Notes under the pieces: model-generated
Seen by the model: only the letters and a program-made list of their open reading frames with translations
Database searches by the model: none
What the model was told of the DNA's origin: nothing
Position numbers and translations under genes: made by a program
Part shown: one piece after another, positions 44,609 to 54,580 of the stretch
Layout: each line of letters begins with the position of its first letter
Position numbering within the stretch: the first letter of the stretch is position 1
Source of the DNA: Datura wrightii
Taxonomy: Eukaryota; Streptophyta; Magnoliopsida; Solanales; Solanaceae
Direction of reading: 5' to 3'
Assembly (NCBI GenBank): GCA_035772735.1
Contig: JASDFA010000001.1
Coordinates: 76,348,001 to 76,412,000 of the forward strand
DNA length: 64,000 bases

Positions 44609-44654
44609 CGTCGTGCCGCGACGTAAAATTAGGCGCTGCTTGGGAGGTAACCCA
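44609..44654 (+). promoter_or_regulatory. Conserved post-ORF motif with hairpin (E)
   Basis: CGTCGTGCCGCGACGTAAAA, then GGCGCTGCTTGGGAGGTAA and CCCA, starting 9 bases after the ORF stop. It is the same motif that follows pol in A and D, although E has no pol. Confidence 0.8.
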
Positions 44655-46553
44655 CGGGTACCACAGGTACCATTTTAATTTCTTGCAATTGAGTTAATTT
44701 TTGTTTATTTTCATCTTGTGTTGTTTGGTGGAAAGTTAAGCGCAGATGGAGGGGAAGTCTGAGTACCCGTAGAGGAGGAAGCTAACTAGCATGGAAGAGA
44801 AAAAGTGTGGGGTTGAACACCCACTTGTACAAAGTTGATGAAAGGCATGCTATTAGCTAGGCCTAAAGGCCTCAGGGAGTATTTATCACCCTTTTTAAAT
44901 TTTAATTTGATGCTATGAGGACATAGCATGATTTAAGTGTTGGGTGAGGGAAATTTCAAGGGAAATTTCAAAATTTTCTGTGCTTAACGATTTTGGTGAA
45001 TGTAATGCTTGTGCAAAAGTTGGTGAGAAATTTGAAAAATTTGAAAAATTTTTGTGAATTAAGCATGACTTCATCACCCGTTGGTTTTTCTTTTCGGTTC
45101 TTTTCCGACGGGGGTCTTTGAACCGAAGAATAAAAATTTTTCTTTGTCTGTATATAATGTTTTTAGTCGTAGTTAGAGACTGTTTCCAACGATGGATGGA
45201 TGACGACCGTCTTGAGGAAAATTAGTCAGTAGTTGGGTTTTTGAAACCATAACTAATTGGTGCTTGATGTTCTTTTTATGTGCTATACATGGTTGTAAGA
45301 TGCAAGTATGTTCAGTGTGAAGCATGCAAGTGTATAACTTTGTTTGAGACACTTAGGCTCTTGAATTTGACTCAATATGATGGAAGCTTAATTCTGAATT
45401 CTTGTGATTAGCTGAGTAAGAGTCTACTGATTGTGTCTTGAATTGAGCATGTGCCATGAGTGTAAGGTTTTTGAGTATTCTGTGCTATTATGAAATGTCT
45501 AGAACTTGCCTGGTGTGTATATAAAACGAAATGAAGGATGTGAATTGTAGGAGATGATTTAGGCATTTCTTTGAATGAATCAAACTTTTATCCCTCATTA
45601 TACCTACCTTGAAAAATTAATCCTAGTTAACCCCATTGAGCCTTGAGCCTATTCTTTGACAGCTGCAACATAAGCTTAATCCTTTTTCTTTCATTAGCCT
45701 TGAAATTGAACCAAAACTCCGAAGCGCTTAAAGGAAAAATCCGAAAGGGTAAAGGAGTGAGAAGAATGGAAAAGAAGGAAAAATAGCAAGTTGTAAATAG
45801 TTGAGAAAAGGAAAAAGGTGCATTTGTGTGAAAATGGTTGGTTATTAGTAGGGAGTAAGAAAAGAAATGAATGAAACATATTGCTTAAGTACTCCTTACT
45901 AATAAGCTAAAAGCGCCTAAAGAAAGGGGGGAACAAAAGAGGAAAAAGAAAACTAAAAGGAGAAAAAGGTGAAGTGAGGGAAGGGAAGTTTGTAATGAAG
46001 GCATGATGTATTAAAAGCGCTTAGGAAAGATAGTCACTATTACTGATCATAATAGTACTTACCCGCACCTGAGTTACATTACAACCTAAAAAGTCCTACT
46101 TGATCTTACATTCATACATCCTTAAATTAGTGGAATAAAACACTAAGGGCAAGCTTATGGGTCATTACATAATGCATGTGAATTCTTTGTGAGAGTGAGC
46201 GTAACTCTATTCATGTACCCACACATGTTGTGATGTAAAAAATTGTTTTTGCATGTGATTGGGTAACTCTCTTCCCGTGAGGGGCACATGTTGAATGAAG
46301 GATATAATTTGTGTGAGATGTCTTAATCAGTTGATTTGCATGAGTTTGCTAAGATTGAGAGTCGATTCTTGAGGTTAAGAAGTCTTAACATAGTTGTACT
46401 TCATTTCAATGATCAAATCAGGCATGCTCTATTTTTAGCTTGTATCTTACGTAATCATTATAGCCGTAACTTGAATTATCTTGCTAAATTAGTTATGTGG
46501 GAGTCTCCATATGCATGATATGTAAAAGGTTGTTCTAGGACGAACAAGGCTTT
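44655..46553 (+). other. 3' noncoding region of element E
   Basis: About 1.9 kb, AT-rich, noncoding. Shared blocks: GGTACCACAGGTACCATTTT after the motif, GGATGGATGACGACCGTCTT at 45192-45211, GAACTTGCCTGGTGTGT near 45501, AAAAGCGCTTAGG at 46013 and TTACATTACAACCTAAAA at 46074. Pre-PPT hairpin at 46530-46547. Confidence 0.78.
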
Positions 46554-46564
46554 AAGTGTGGGGT
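46554..46564 (+). promoter_or_regulatory. Polypurine tract (E)
   Basis: AAGTGTGGGGT, two bases before the 3' LTR. Confidence 0.88.
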
Positions 46565-46566
46565 TG

Positions 46567-48006
46567 TGATCACGGGCAAAAATATATGTCCGAGATACGC
46601 TTTACTACTTAAATTAGTTTTGTTTATCTAAGATTATTGTATACATTTTCATGTAATTTTAGATAAATTAAAGATATGTGCTAACCAACATGATTAGCCT
46701 TTGTTTTGTAGGTTTTGATGACTTTTGAGCAACTAATCCATGAGTTGGTGAAGTAGAGGCTTGGAAACGGAATCAACACGCGAACGTCGGCAAAGAGGAG
46801 GCACAAAACAGCCCACCGGTGCGTCGACAAGGTGCCATGGCAGGAAGGCCGCTCACAACAGCCCACCTGCGCGTTGGCAACGTGCCACGGCAGGTGGCCT
46901 CCGCGACCAAGGGCTGCCAATGCGCTGCCCAAGCAGCGTGACACGTTGCCAACGCGGCAGGGTGCTGCCCGGGCCCGTTTCGGGTGATTTTCCAGAGGGC
47001 TTCCGCGTCCGTAGCGTGTCACGGAGGCCGTGCTCCGCGATGCACTCCGTGACACGTTGCTTGTTATTCCGGGAAAGAGTCCTACTACTATAAATAGCAC
47101 ACTTAGGTTTATTTTTCAGAATTCAGACTTGGTGGAGCAAGGACGTGGGTTACAGGCAGTTGAGGGACGAAAAAGCTAAGGGTTTTTCTCTCTTTCTTTC
47201 TTCTTTCAATCAATTGTTTGTATGATTAACACTTGTTTTGGGATGATTAATCCACAAATGAGTGGCTAATTCTCTTCCTTGCTGAGGTTATGAACAATGG
47301 TGATGAATTTTGATTATTGAATTGTATGGTTTTTCATCTTCTTCTTCTATGTTGTTCTATTAATTCTTGTTTCTACTGCATTGGTGTGTGGCCGACATTA
47401 ATGTACATCTAAAAAGTCCGATTTCACTCGAGAGAGCACGAAATTGGAAAGTTGTGAATTAATAGGGTATTGTTCTTAACTTGATTTGGGAAAATTGGGT
47501 TTTGATGTGCTTTCTTGATAGAAATATACTTGAAAGCCTTATTAGTCAATTTAGGAACCGGAATTGTATTGCGAGGTCATAAATTGCATTTGATCACAGA
47601 AATGTAGACGGATGGTTTATGATTCTTAAGTGAGATTAAATACGAGAGTTTTAATCTCTAGGCTAATGTTCTTGGCTAGCAACAGGAAGAGAAGAATAAC
47701 CGAATTATGATTATAATCAAGTTCATTACTTGTTCTTAACCTTGGCATGCTCATATCCATAGTTTCAATTCAAAGTAGATATTTGTTAATAGTTTTAGTA
47801 TATAATTTATAAACAAAAATTATTTAACTTTTGGTTACATTGTTGTCAGCATATATAGAAGTAAGATAGAATATAGTATACTTGAGCAATTTTTACTTAT
47901 CCAGAGTCTCCTTGGTTCGATACTTGTCTTACTTAGCCACTTTATTACTTGTTTGACCACGTGCACTTGTGTGCCGGCTTTTAACCCTATAGCAAACCAC
48001 CGGACA
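46567..48006 (+). repeat. Element E 3' LTR (1440 bp)
   Basis: Same length as the 5' LTR with no indels seen. TATA-like box at 47089-47096 and LTR-start hairpin at 46571-46594. Most differences are C/T or G/A. Confidence 0.93.
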
Positions 48007-48320
48007 GCAGCCTGGGTGTGGCACGGCACTGCACGCGGCCCACGCACAGCGTGGCACGCTGCCTAGCGCGACCAGCCTTCTCATTGACATGCCATGTTGC
48101 CTTCAAGTGCTATTCTTGCCATGCTTCTCCCTTGTGCCTTGAACATCATTTTTAGCCTTATTCTTGGCATAACATACCTACAAAATAAAGGCTAATCACA
48201 TTGGCCAATTTATGCACATAAATATTAAAAATCGCATGAGAATATACTATATTAAATTTACAAACATGACTTAATTAAGTTATAAAATAGCACTTGGGCA
48301 CGTAATTATGCCCAAGATCA
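48007..48320 (-). repeat. Element C left LTR, piece 3
   Basis: Begins with the second GCAGC copy. The first part matches 63809-64000 in the right LTR. Ends at the LTR-start hairpin (48293-48316) and CCCAAGATCA. Confidence 0.9.
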
Positions 48321-48322
48321 CT

Positions 48323-48333
48323 ACCCCACACTT
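48323..48333 (-). promoter_or_regulatory. Polypurine tract (C)
   Basis: AAGTGTGGGGT on the minus strand, two bases from the LTR. The pre-PPT hairpin TTGTTCG-AGGA-CGAACA lies at 48340-48357. Confidence 0.87.
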
Positions 48334-48357
48334 AAAGCCTTGTTCGTCCTCGAACAA

Positions 48358-50190
48358 CTCTTTTACATCTCATGCACATGAAGACTCTCATATAGCTAAT
48401 TGAAGTAAGATAACTCAAGCTATGGCTACAACGATTGTCTTAGATGCTAAATATAACATGCAAGGTATAACCATTAAAATCAAATATAACTATGTTAAGA
48501 CTTCCTAACCTCAAGAATGGACTCTCAATCTCAACAAAGTCATGCGAATTAACTAATCAAGAAATCCGACATGAATTTTATCTTTCATTAAACATGTGCC
48601 CTCACAACAAGAGAGCTAAGCATTTTCGCTCATATGTTTTCAAATTATAACATGCAGGGGTATATGGATAAGAAATAAGCTCACTCTCACAAAGAATTCA
48701 CATGCCAAGTGTATTGATCCATAAGCTTGCTCTTAGTGTTTTACTCCACTAATTTAAGAATGTTCGAAAGTAAGATCAAGTAGGACTTATTGGGTTGTAA
48801 TGTAAGCTAAGCGCGGGTAGGTACTATTATGACCAGTAATAGTGACTATCTTCCCTAAGTGCTTTTAATACACCACACTTTCATTAGGAATTTCCATCCT
48901 CCTACTTCACCTTTATACTTTTCAACTCCCATTTTCCTCTTTTGTTTCCCCATTTCATTAGGCACACTTAAGCTGTTAGTATGGATTACTTGAGAAATTT
49001 TCTTTGATTTTCTTTTTCGCTCATTTCTTATTTTACTCCCTACTAACTCTTATTCATTTTTAAACAAGTGCACCTCTAGTCTTCTCCTCACTCCCACAAC
49101 TACTATTTTCCTTCTTATTTCACTTCTCACTCCATAACTTCTTTTGAAATTTCACATAAGCGCTTAGGAGTTTTTGGATCAAATTCAAGGCTAATGAAAA
49201 GAAAGGACTAAGCTTATTTTTTGGATAGCAAGGAATAGGCTAAAGGCTCAATGGGGCTAACTAGGATCAGACGTTCAAGGTAGGTAAAGCGAGGGATAAA
49301 AATTAGGCTCTTTCAAAGAAATGCCTAAATCATCTCCTACAATCTACATCCTTCATTTCGCTTTGTATACACACCAGGAAAGTTCTAGACACTACACAAT
49401 TGCATGGAATATTCAAAAACCTTACACACACATCACATGCTTAATTTAAGACAAATTCGGCAGACTCTTAACTTAGCTAATTACTAGCATGTAAACTTCA
49501 GCTTTAAGCACATCGAGTCACATCTAAGAGCTTAGGTGTCTCACACAGGGTTATACAACTACTCACCTGCTTTAAAATTTGCAACACTTGCATCACACAA
49601 GCCATCAATCAACTACAGGTTCACAAATAACAACCTATTGACTAATTTTCCCTCAAGACGGTCATCATCCATCCATTATCGTGAATAGTCCCTAACTATG
49701 ACTAAAACAGCTATGTAGAGGCACAGAAAAATTTTACTCATCGGTTCAAAGTGCCCCCCCCCCCAGAAAAGAACTGAAAAGAAAAACCAACGGGTGGGTG
49801 AATCATTCTCAACTCAAAATTTTTTTCATCAACCAATACCATATAAAGCACTAAATTCCCCTGAAATCATTAAGCACAAAATTTCAAAATTTCCCTCACC
49901 CCACACTTAAAATATGCTATTTCCCCAACGCATAAAATTAAAATTTGACAGGGGTGAGAAATACTCCCTAAGGCCTCTAGGCCTAGCTAACAACATGTTT
50001 TCTTTTGTTTTGGCACAAGTGGGTCATCAACCCCACACTTTTCCTCCTTCATGCTTCTTAGCTTCCTCTTTCCAAGGGTACTCAGACTTCCCCTCCATCT
50101 GTGCTTAATTCACCGCCAAAAGAAAAACAACAAGATGAAAATAAACAAAATCAACACAAATGAAAAATACAATTGTACCTGTGGTACCCT
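48358..50190 (-). other. 3' noncoding region of element C
   Basis: About 1.8 kb, noncoding, with the blocks shared by the other elements: 48788-48870 (GGTTGTAATGTAAGCTAAG ... AGTAATAGTGACTATCTT), 49361-49390 (ACACACCAGGAAAGTTCTAG) and 49650-49678 (CTCAAGACGGTCATCATC). A run of eleven C lies at 49754-49764. Confidence 0.75.
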
Positions 50191-50236
50191 TGGGTTGCCT
50201 CCCAAGCAGCGCCCGATTTTACGTCGCGACACGATG
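50191..50236 (-). promoter_or_regulatory. Conserved post-ORF motif with hairpin (C)
   Basis: Minus strand: CATCGTGTCGCGACGTAAAA, then GGCGCTGCTTGGGAGGCAA and CCCA; the hairpin stem CTTGGG/CCCAAG is perfect. It starts about 13 bases after the last stop of the gag/protease ORF. Confidence 0.78.
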
Positions 50237-50249
50237 TGGACTATCCTTT

Positions 50250-51400
50250 TCAGGACATCCTAAAACTAGTGTTCCCTTTCGAGAACCATATTCTTCTCTT
50301 TGTATTTTTCGAGGGAACAACCTCCACTCTATCCCTCTCTTTTTCCAACTCCTTCTCTAACTGAAGCTCTCCATCAGATTCGGGCTGAAAAGTAATCATC
50401 TCCTATGGCTGTGTACCTATGGAATCTTCCACCCCACACTTAGCCTCTGACAACAAACTGACCTTACAAAGGTCTCTATAGTGTGTGGATGGGTTAATCT
50501 CTTGGTAGACCCGGAAGAGTTCTTCTTCATCATCGACCCTCATTTTCAGGGTCCCTGCTCTTACATTTATAATTGCTCCTCCAGTGGCCAAGAAAGGCCA
50601 TCCCAAGATCAGGTGTACCTTATCATCAACTTTAAAATCAAGTATATGAAGTCAGCGGGTATAATGAACTTACCCACTTTGATGAGAAAGTCCTCGGTTA
50701 TTCTATCTGGTGCCACTTGAGACTTGTCTGCCAGCTACAACATCATTTATATTGGTCTCGGCTGACCCAACCCCAAGGTGTTAAACAAAGAAGGGGCATT
50801 AGATTCACTACTGCCCCTAAATCACATAGAGCTCTTATCACCTCAGCTTTACCAATTTGTATGGGGAGGGTAAAAATCCCTGGGTCTTTGAGCTTAATCT
50901 TGCTCATTACCCTGTGGCTGCACTCCTTAGTTAGTGCCACTGTCTGAACATCCACCAATCTGACTTTGTTGGCCACCACATCTTTCAAGTACTTAGCGTA
51001 CTTGGGCATTCCCTGCAAAACATCAAGCAAAGGCAATTTTATGTGAAGTTCTTTGAAAATATCAAAGAACTTTTTAAAGCATTCCTCTTCCTTGCTCTTT
51101 TTGAGTCTTTGCGAGAATGGTGGTGGTGTTCTCTATGCTGGCTGCAATGATAATTGTGCATTTTGTTGCACAACACTCTGATTATCTCCTTTTTTAGTGG
51201 ATGGTCCTTTTTTAACCAACTCCGGCTGCACCTTATTTCTCTTCTCTTTTGGTGGTGCATCAGCCAATTGCCTGCCACTCCTCAGACTGATGGCGTTGAC
51301 CTGTTGAGGGTTTATATTTGTGTCACTAGGTAACCCTCCCTGAGGTCTGGTGTGCTGAGAAGCTACTATTTGACCCATCTGCTTCTCTAGATTGCGGGTG
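50250..51400 (-). pseudogene. Protease region of element C
   Basis: Minus strand: HTRPQGGLPSDTNINPQQVN, then ISLRSGRQLADAPPKEKRNK, a frameshift, then PLLDVLQGMPKYAKYLKDVV and the aspartic protease core ALCDLGAVVNLMPL. Another frameshift follows, and WPFLATGGAIINVRAGTLKM is readable in a third frame, followed by ELFRVYQEINPSTHYRDLCK. A TAG lies at 50403; the same frame runs on through a Glu/Lys-rich tail to TGA at 50250. There is no RT, RNase H or integrase between it and the post-ORF motif. Closest relative is B. Confidence 0.78.
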
Positions 51401-52731
51401 GCTAACTGCTGATTTTTTCAAATCTGATGCCATCCTTGCCTGATTCTCTGCTAATTGGGTCTATGTTGCCATAATCTTTTGCAACGTCTCCTCAATGTTA
51501 TTGCTCAACTGGACACCATTCTTCCTATTCTACTGCTGATATGGCTGCTGCTTAGGTTGCTGGTAGCTTTGAATTTGATTTCCACCCCAAGAAAAATTCG
51601 GGTGGCTCTGCCAATTCTTGTTGTAATTGCTCCCAAAATTTTGATTGTTTCTATGAACATTCCCAACAAAATTGACCGATTCAGGATTTTCCCCACAAGA
51701 TTCTGTATTGTGCCCATTATTGCCGCATATTTCACACCAACTAGGAGCTTACTGAACTGCATTCACCTATCCCTATTTTTGGTTCATACTCAGTTTATTA
51801 AACTGAGTCATCATCTGATGCTGAATTGATGCTAGCTATGCCGCCAAGGAATTGAAACCATCCATCTCTATCAGCCCTACTGTCTCTTTCCTTCCTCTCT
51901 CGATGACTCTCTGTGACACTCTAGATTTCCCTGAGCAATCCTGTTCAACAAAGTGTACAGCTCATCATAAGTCTTCTCCAATGCTTGCCCACCCGATGTA
52001 GAGTCTAGTAAAATTTTGGTGTGTGGGTCTAGACTTTCCATAGAGGTATGGGCTAGCACTTCATTAGACTGCTGGTGATGGGGGCAGTCTTTCAATAGTG
52101 ACTTGAACCTCTCCCAAACCAAATACAAGTTTTCCTCCGGCCTCTGCTTGAAGATTAAAATTTCACTTATGAGTTTTGCAGTCTTGCCTGGAGGAAAGAA
52201 TCTGATGAGGAACTTCTTTGCTAAGTCATCCCAAGAAGTTATGGAGTTTGGTGGCTCAACTTTCAACCACCTCTTTGCCTCTCCCAATAATGAAAATGGG
52301 AAGAGTGTGAGTTCGACATAATCAATTGACACTCCGGTGGGGACGAAGGTGTCACTGATCTCCAAGATGTTCTGTAAGTGCTGTTGTGGGTCCTCATGAG
52401 TCATCCCAGTGAACTGGCCACTAGAATGTAATAGCTGCACCATATTCTATTTCAATTCAAAGTTCCCTTCGGGCTCCGGTTTGCAGATACTAGAGGTCAC
52501 ATTTGTCGCTAGTGGGATCGCCACTTCGCGAACTGGTCGGGCTGCCATGGTTTCAGGTAACAACTCTTCTTGCCCTGCTGGTGGGTGTTGTTGTAACCGC
52601 TCTTGAAATCTCTTTAGCTTTCTCTCTAGAGATTCCCTCCTGAGTAAATGAAGTTGAGGTTCAGGTTTAAGCAACAATTCCACCAGCTCTCTATTCCTTG
52701 CAGCTTTGCGAGGACAACCTGTCACCTGCAA
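51401..52731 (-). pseudogene. gag: Gag of element C
   Basis: The frame opens without ATG after an acceptor-like TGCTATATTGCAG (near 52735). Gln/Arg-rich N-terminus (RESLERKLKRFQERLQQ), then MAARPVREVAIP. An in-frame stop (TAG at 52444-52446) interrupts before MVQLLHSSGQFTGMTHEDPQ. The capsid continues cleanly: FSLLGEAKRWLKVEPPNSIT, WDDLAKKFLIRFFPPGK, CPHHQQSNEVLAHTSMESLD and LEKTYDELYTLLNRIAQGN. Beyond 51877 further breaks occur; the zinc knuckle CEICGNNGHNTESC (CX2CX4HX4C, near 51706-51747) and an Asn/Gln-rich tail are readable. Similar in order to D and F Gag, but a distinct family. Confidence 0.82.
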
Positions 52732-52819
52732 TATAGCAGACTAAGACCAAGTTTCTCAACACTTAAGGAAATTTAAAAAAAATCACACAAAAACAAAAAA
52801 ATTCACTAAGCTTCGCCAG

Positions 52820-52837
52820 TCTCCGAAAACAGCACCA
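52820..52837 (-). promoter_or_regulatory. Primer binding site of element C (degenerate tRNA-Asp)
   Basis: TGGTGCTGTTTTCGGAGA on the minus strand, six bases after the 5' LTR. Five mismatches to the intact site in E, so C is old or used a variant. Confidence 0.8.
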
Positions 52838-52843
52838 AAAACT

Positions 52844-53037
52844 TGTTGCGCTCCAGCGCACTCACAAGCGTACGCGGTCGTATAAGCAATACAATGGCCC
52901 TTTTTAAGAGCCGGATGTCGAACCCACATGGATTGGACCAATTCAGTGAATTATTAAGTTCAAGTGTAAGATTAACCTTCAAAAGTGTTGATTATATAAG
53001 TTTTTGGTAAATTATAATTAAGTTTTGGGGTGGTCAT
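52844..53037 (-). repeat. Element C right (5') LTR, piece 1
   Basis: Starts TGTTGCGCTCCAGCGCA and ends at GTCAT (53033-53037), the target site of F. Matches 28113-28306. Confidence 0.9.
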
Positions 53038-54452
53038 TGATCTTGGGCAGAATTATATGCCCAAGTGATGCTCAAATGCTCTATTTCGTTTTGTTTATCT
53101 ATCGTTATTTGTACATTCTCATGTGATTTGTAGTTAAAATGTGAATTTATACTAACCAACATGATTAGTGTTGTTTTGCAGGAAAAATGTAATTTTAGGA
53201 AGCTAAGTTGCATGTTGGTGAAAATCGGGAATGGACTTGGAAGCGAGCAGTGGAAAAGGTCAAGGACAAGCAGCAAACAAAGGGGCTCCGTGATGGAGCC
53301 GTGTTACGCTGCCACCGCGGAGGCAGTCTGCCTCGGGTGGGTTACTTGGACAAATTCTAGTGAAGGTCCGCGTCGGGGCCGTGGCACGTTGGCCAAGCCC
53401 CGCGTTACATGCCGTGGCACGTTGCCCATATTTACCTGGAACATAAAATTCCAGTGAGGGTCCGCGTTTGCACCGTATCACGGAGGCAGTGCTCCGGGAT
53501 GCACTCCGTGACACGTTGCTTGTTATTCCGGAAAAAATTCCCACTAGTATAAATAGCACACTTAGGTTTATTTTTAATTATTCTGACTGAGTTGAGCAAG
53601 AACGTGGGTTACAGGCAGTTGAGGAGACGAAAATCTTAGGGTTCTTCTCTAACTCTTTCTCCTTTATTTCAATTGTTTGTATGATTTATACTCATTTGAT
53701 GATGTTTAATCCACAAATGAGTGGCTAAATTCACTTCTTGCTGAGGTTAAGAACATTTGTAGTGGAATGTAATTATTGATCATTTTGGTTTTTCATCTTT
53801 TCTTCCATGGTTGTTCTATCAATTCTTGTTCTTACTGCATTAATGTCTGGCCAATGTTAATGTATATCTAAAGAATCCAATTTTATCTTGAAAGAGAAAG
53901 AAATTGGAAAGTTGTGAATTGGTAGGATATGATCTCTTCTTAGTTTGGGAAAATTGAGAATTGATTTACCTTCAGAATAGAAATATCCATCTGAAAGTCG
54001 TATTAGTCAATTAAGGAATCGGTTTCGTATGGCTAGAACATGAAATTCTTTTATCACATAAATATAGGTTGAAGGTTCATGATTCTTAAGTTGGGTAGAA
54101 TACGAAAGTTTCTCTCCATAGGCAATAATTCTTGACTAGAAACCGAAGGAAAGATTAACCAAATTGTATTGATAAATTATTTCCCTGCATGTTCGTTTTA
54201 GCCTCAACTTGCTCATTACTATAGTTCAGACTCACTTTATAATTTTGTTTTAGATTAGTATAAATTAGGAAACAAACTCTTCAAAATCTTCTTTAAATTG
54301 TTGTCTGTATTTTTAGAGTTAGAGTTCATTAACACTTAATTCGATTATTACCTTGGTTCAGTCCCTGTGGGATCGATACTTGGCTTACTTAAGTCATTTT
54401 ACTACTTGTTTGACCACGTGCACTTGCGTGTAGTTGTGAAATACACCGAACA
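53038..54452 (+). repeat. Element F 5' LTR (1415 bp)
   Basis: TGATCTTGGGCAG to ACACCGAACA. LTR-start hairpin 53042-53065, GC-rich repeats 53280-53515, TATA-like box 53548-53555. Confidence 0.93.
53548..53555 (+). promoter_or_regulatory. TATA-like box, F 5' LTR
   Basis: TATAAATA followed by GCACACTTAGG; preceded by the GC-rich inverted repeat (GTATCACGGAG ... CTCCGTGACAC, 53466-53515). Confidence 0.62.
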
Positions 54453-54458
54453 AGTTTT

Positions 54459-54476
54459 TGGCGCCGTTGCCGGGGA
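54459..54476 (+). promoter_or_regulatory. Primer binding site of element F (tRNA-Asp)
   Basis: TGGCGCCGTTGCCGGGGA, perfect, six bases after the LTR. Confidence 0.93.
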
Positions 54477-54580
54477 CTGTCAATTGGTAAAATAGTTTTC
54501 TTAAGTGTTAGTTTACGATTTCTATATTGTGCTGACAACTTAATCTTAGCCTGTCTTTTGTAGATATCGAATTCTGTTGA

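Larger units (their letters stand above)
42046..48006 (+). mobile_element. Element E: compact non-autonomous Athila-related element (5.96 kb)
   Basis: LTRs 42046-43485 and 46567-48006, each 1440 bp, with perfect GCAGC target duplications (42041-42045, 48007-48011). About 30 differences between LTRs by eye (about 98% identical), the most similar pair here. The internal region (3081 bp) has a perfect tRNA-Asp primer site, one intact ORF, the post-ORF motif, the long conserved 3' noncoding region and a polypurine tract. It has no protease, RT, RNase H or integrase, so it must use enzymes supplied in trans. Confidence 0.93.

Noticed and set aside
49754..49764. Run of eleven C
   Set aside because: Related elements have a shorter G-rich text (CGACGGGGGTC) in this place; slippage expansion or a sequencing artefact explains it.
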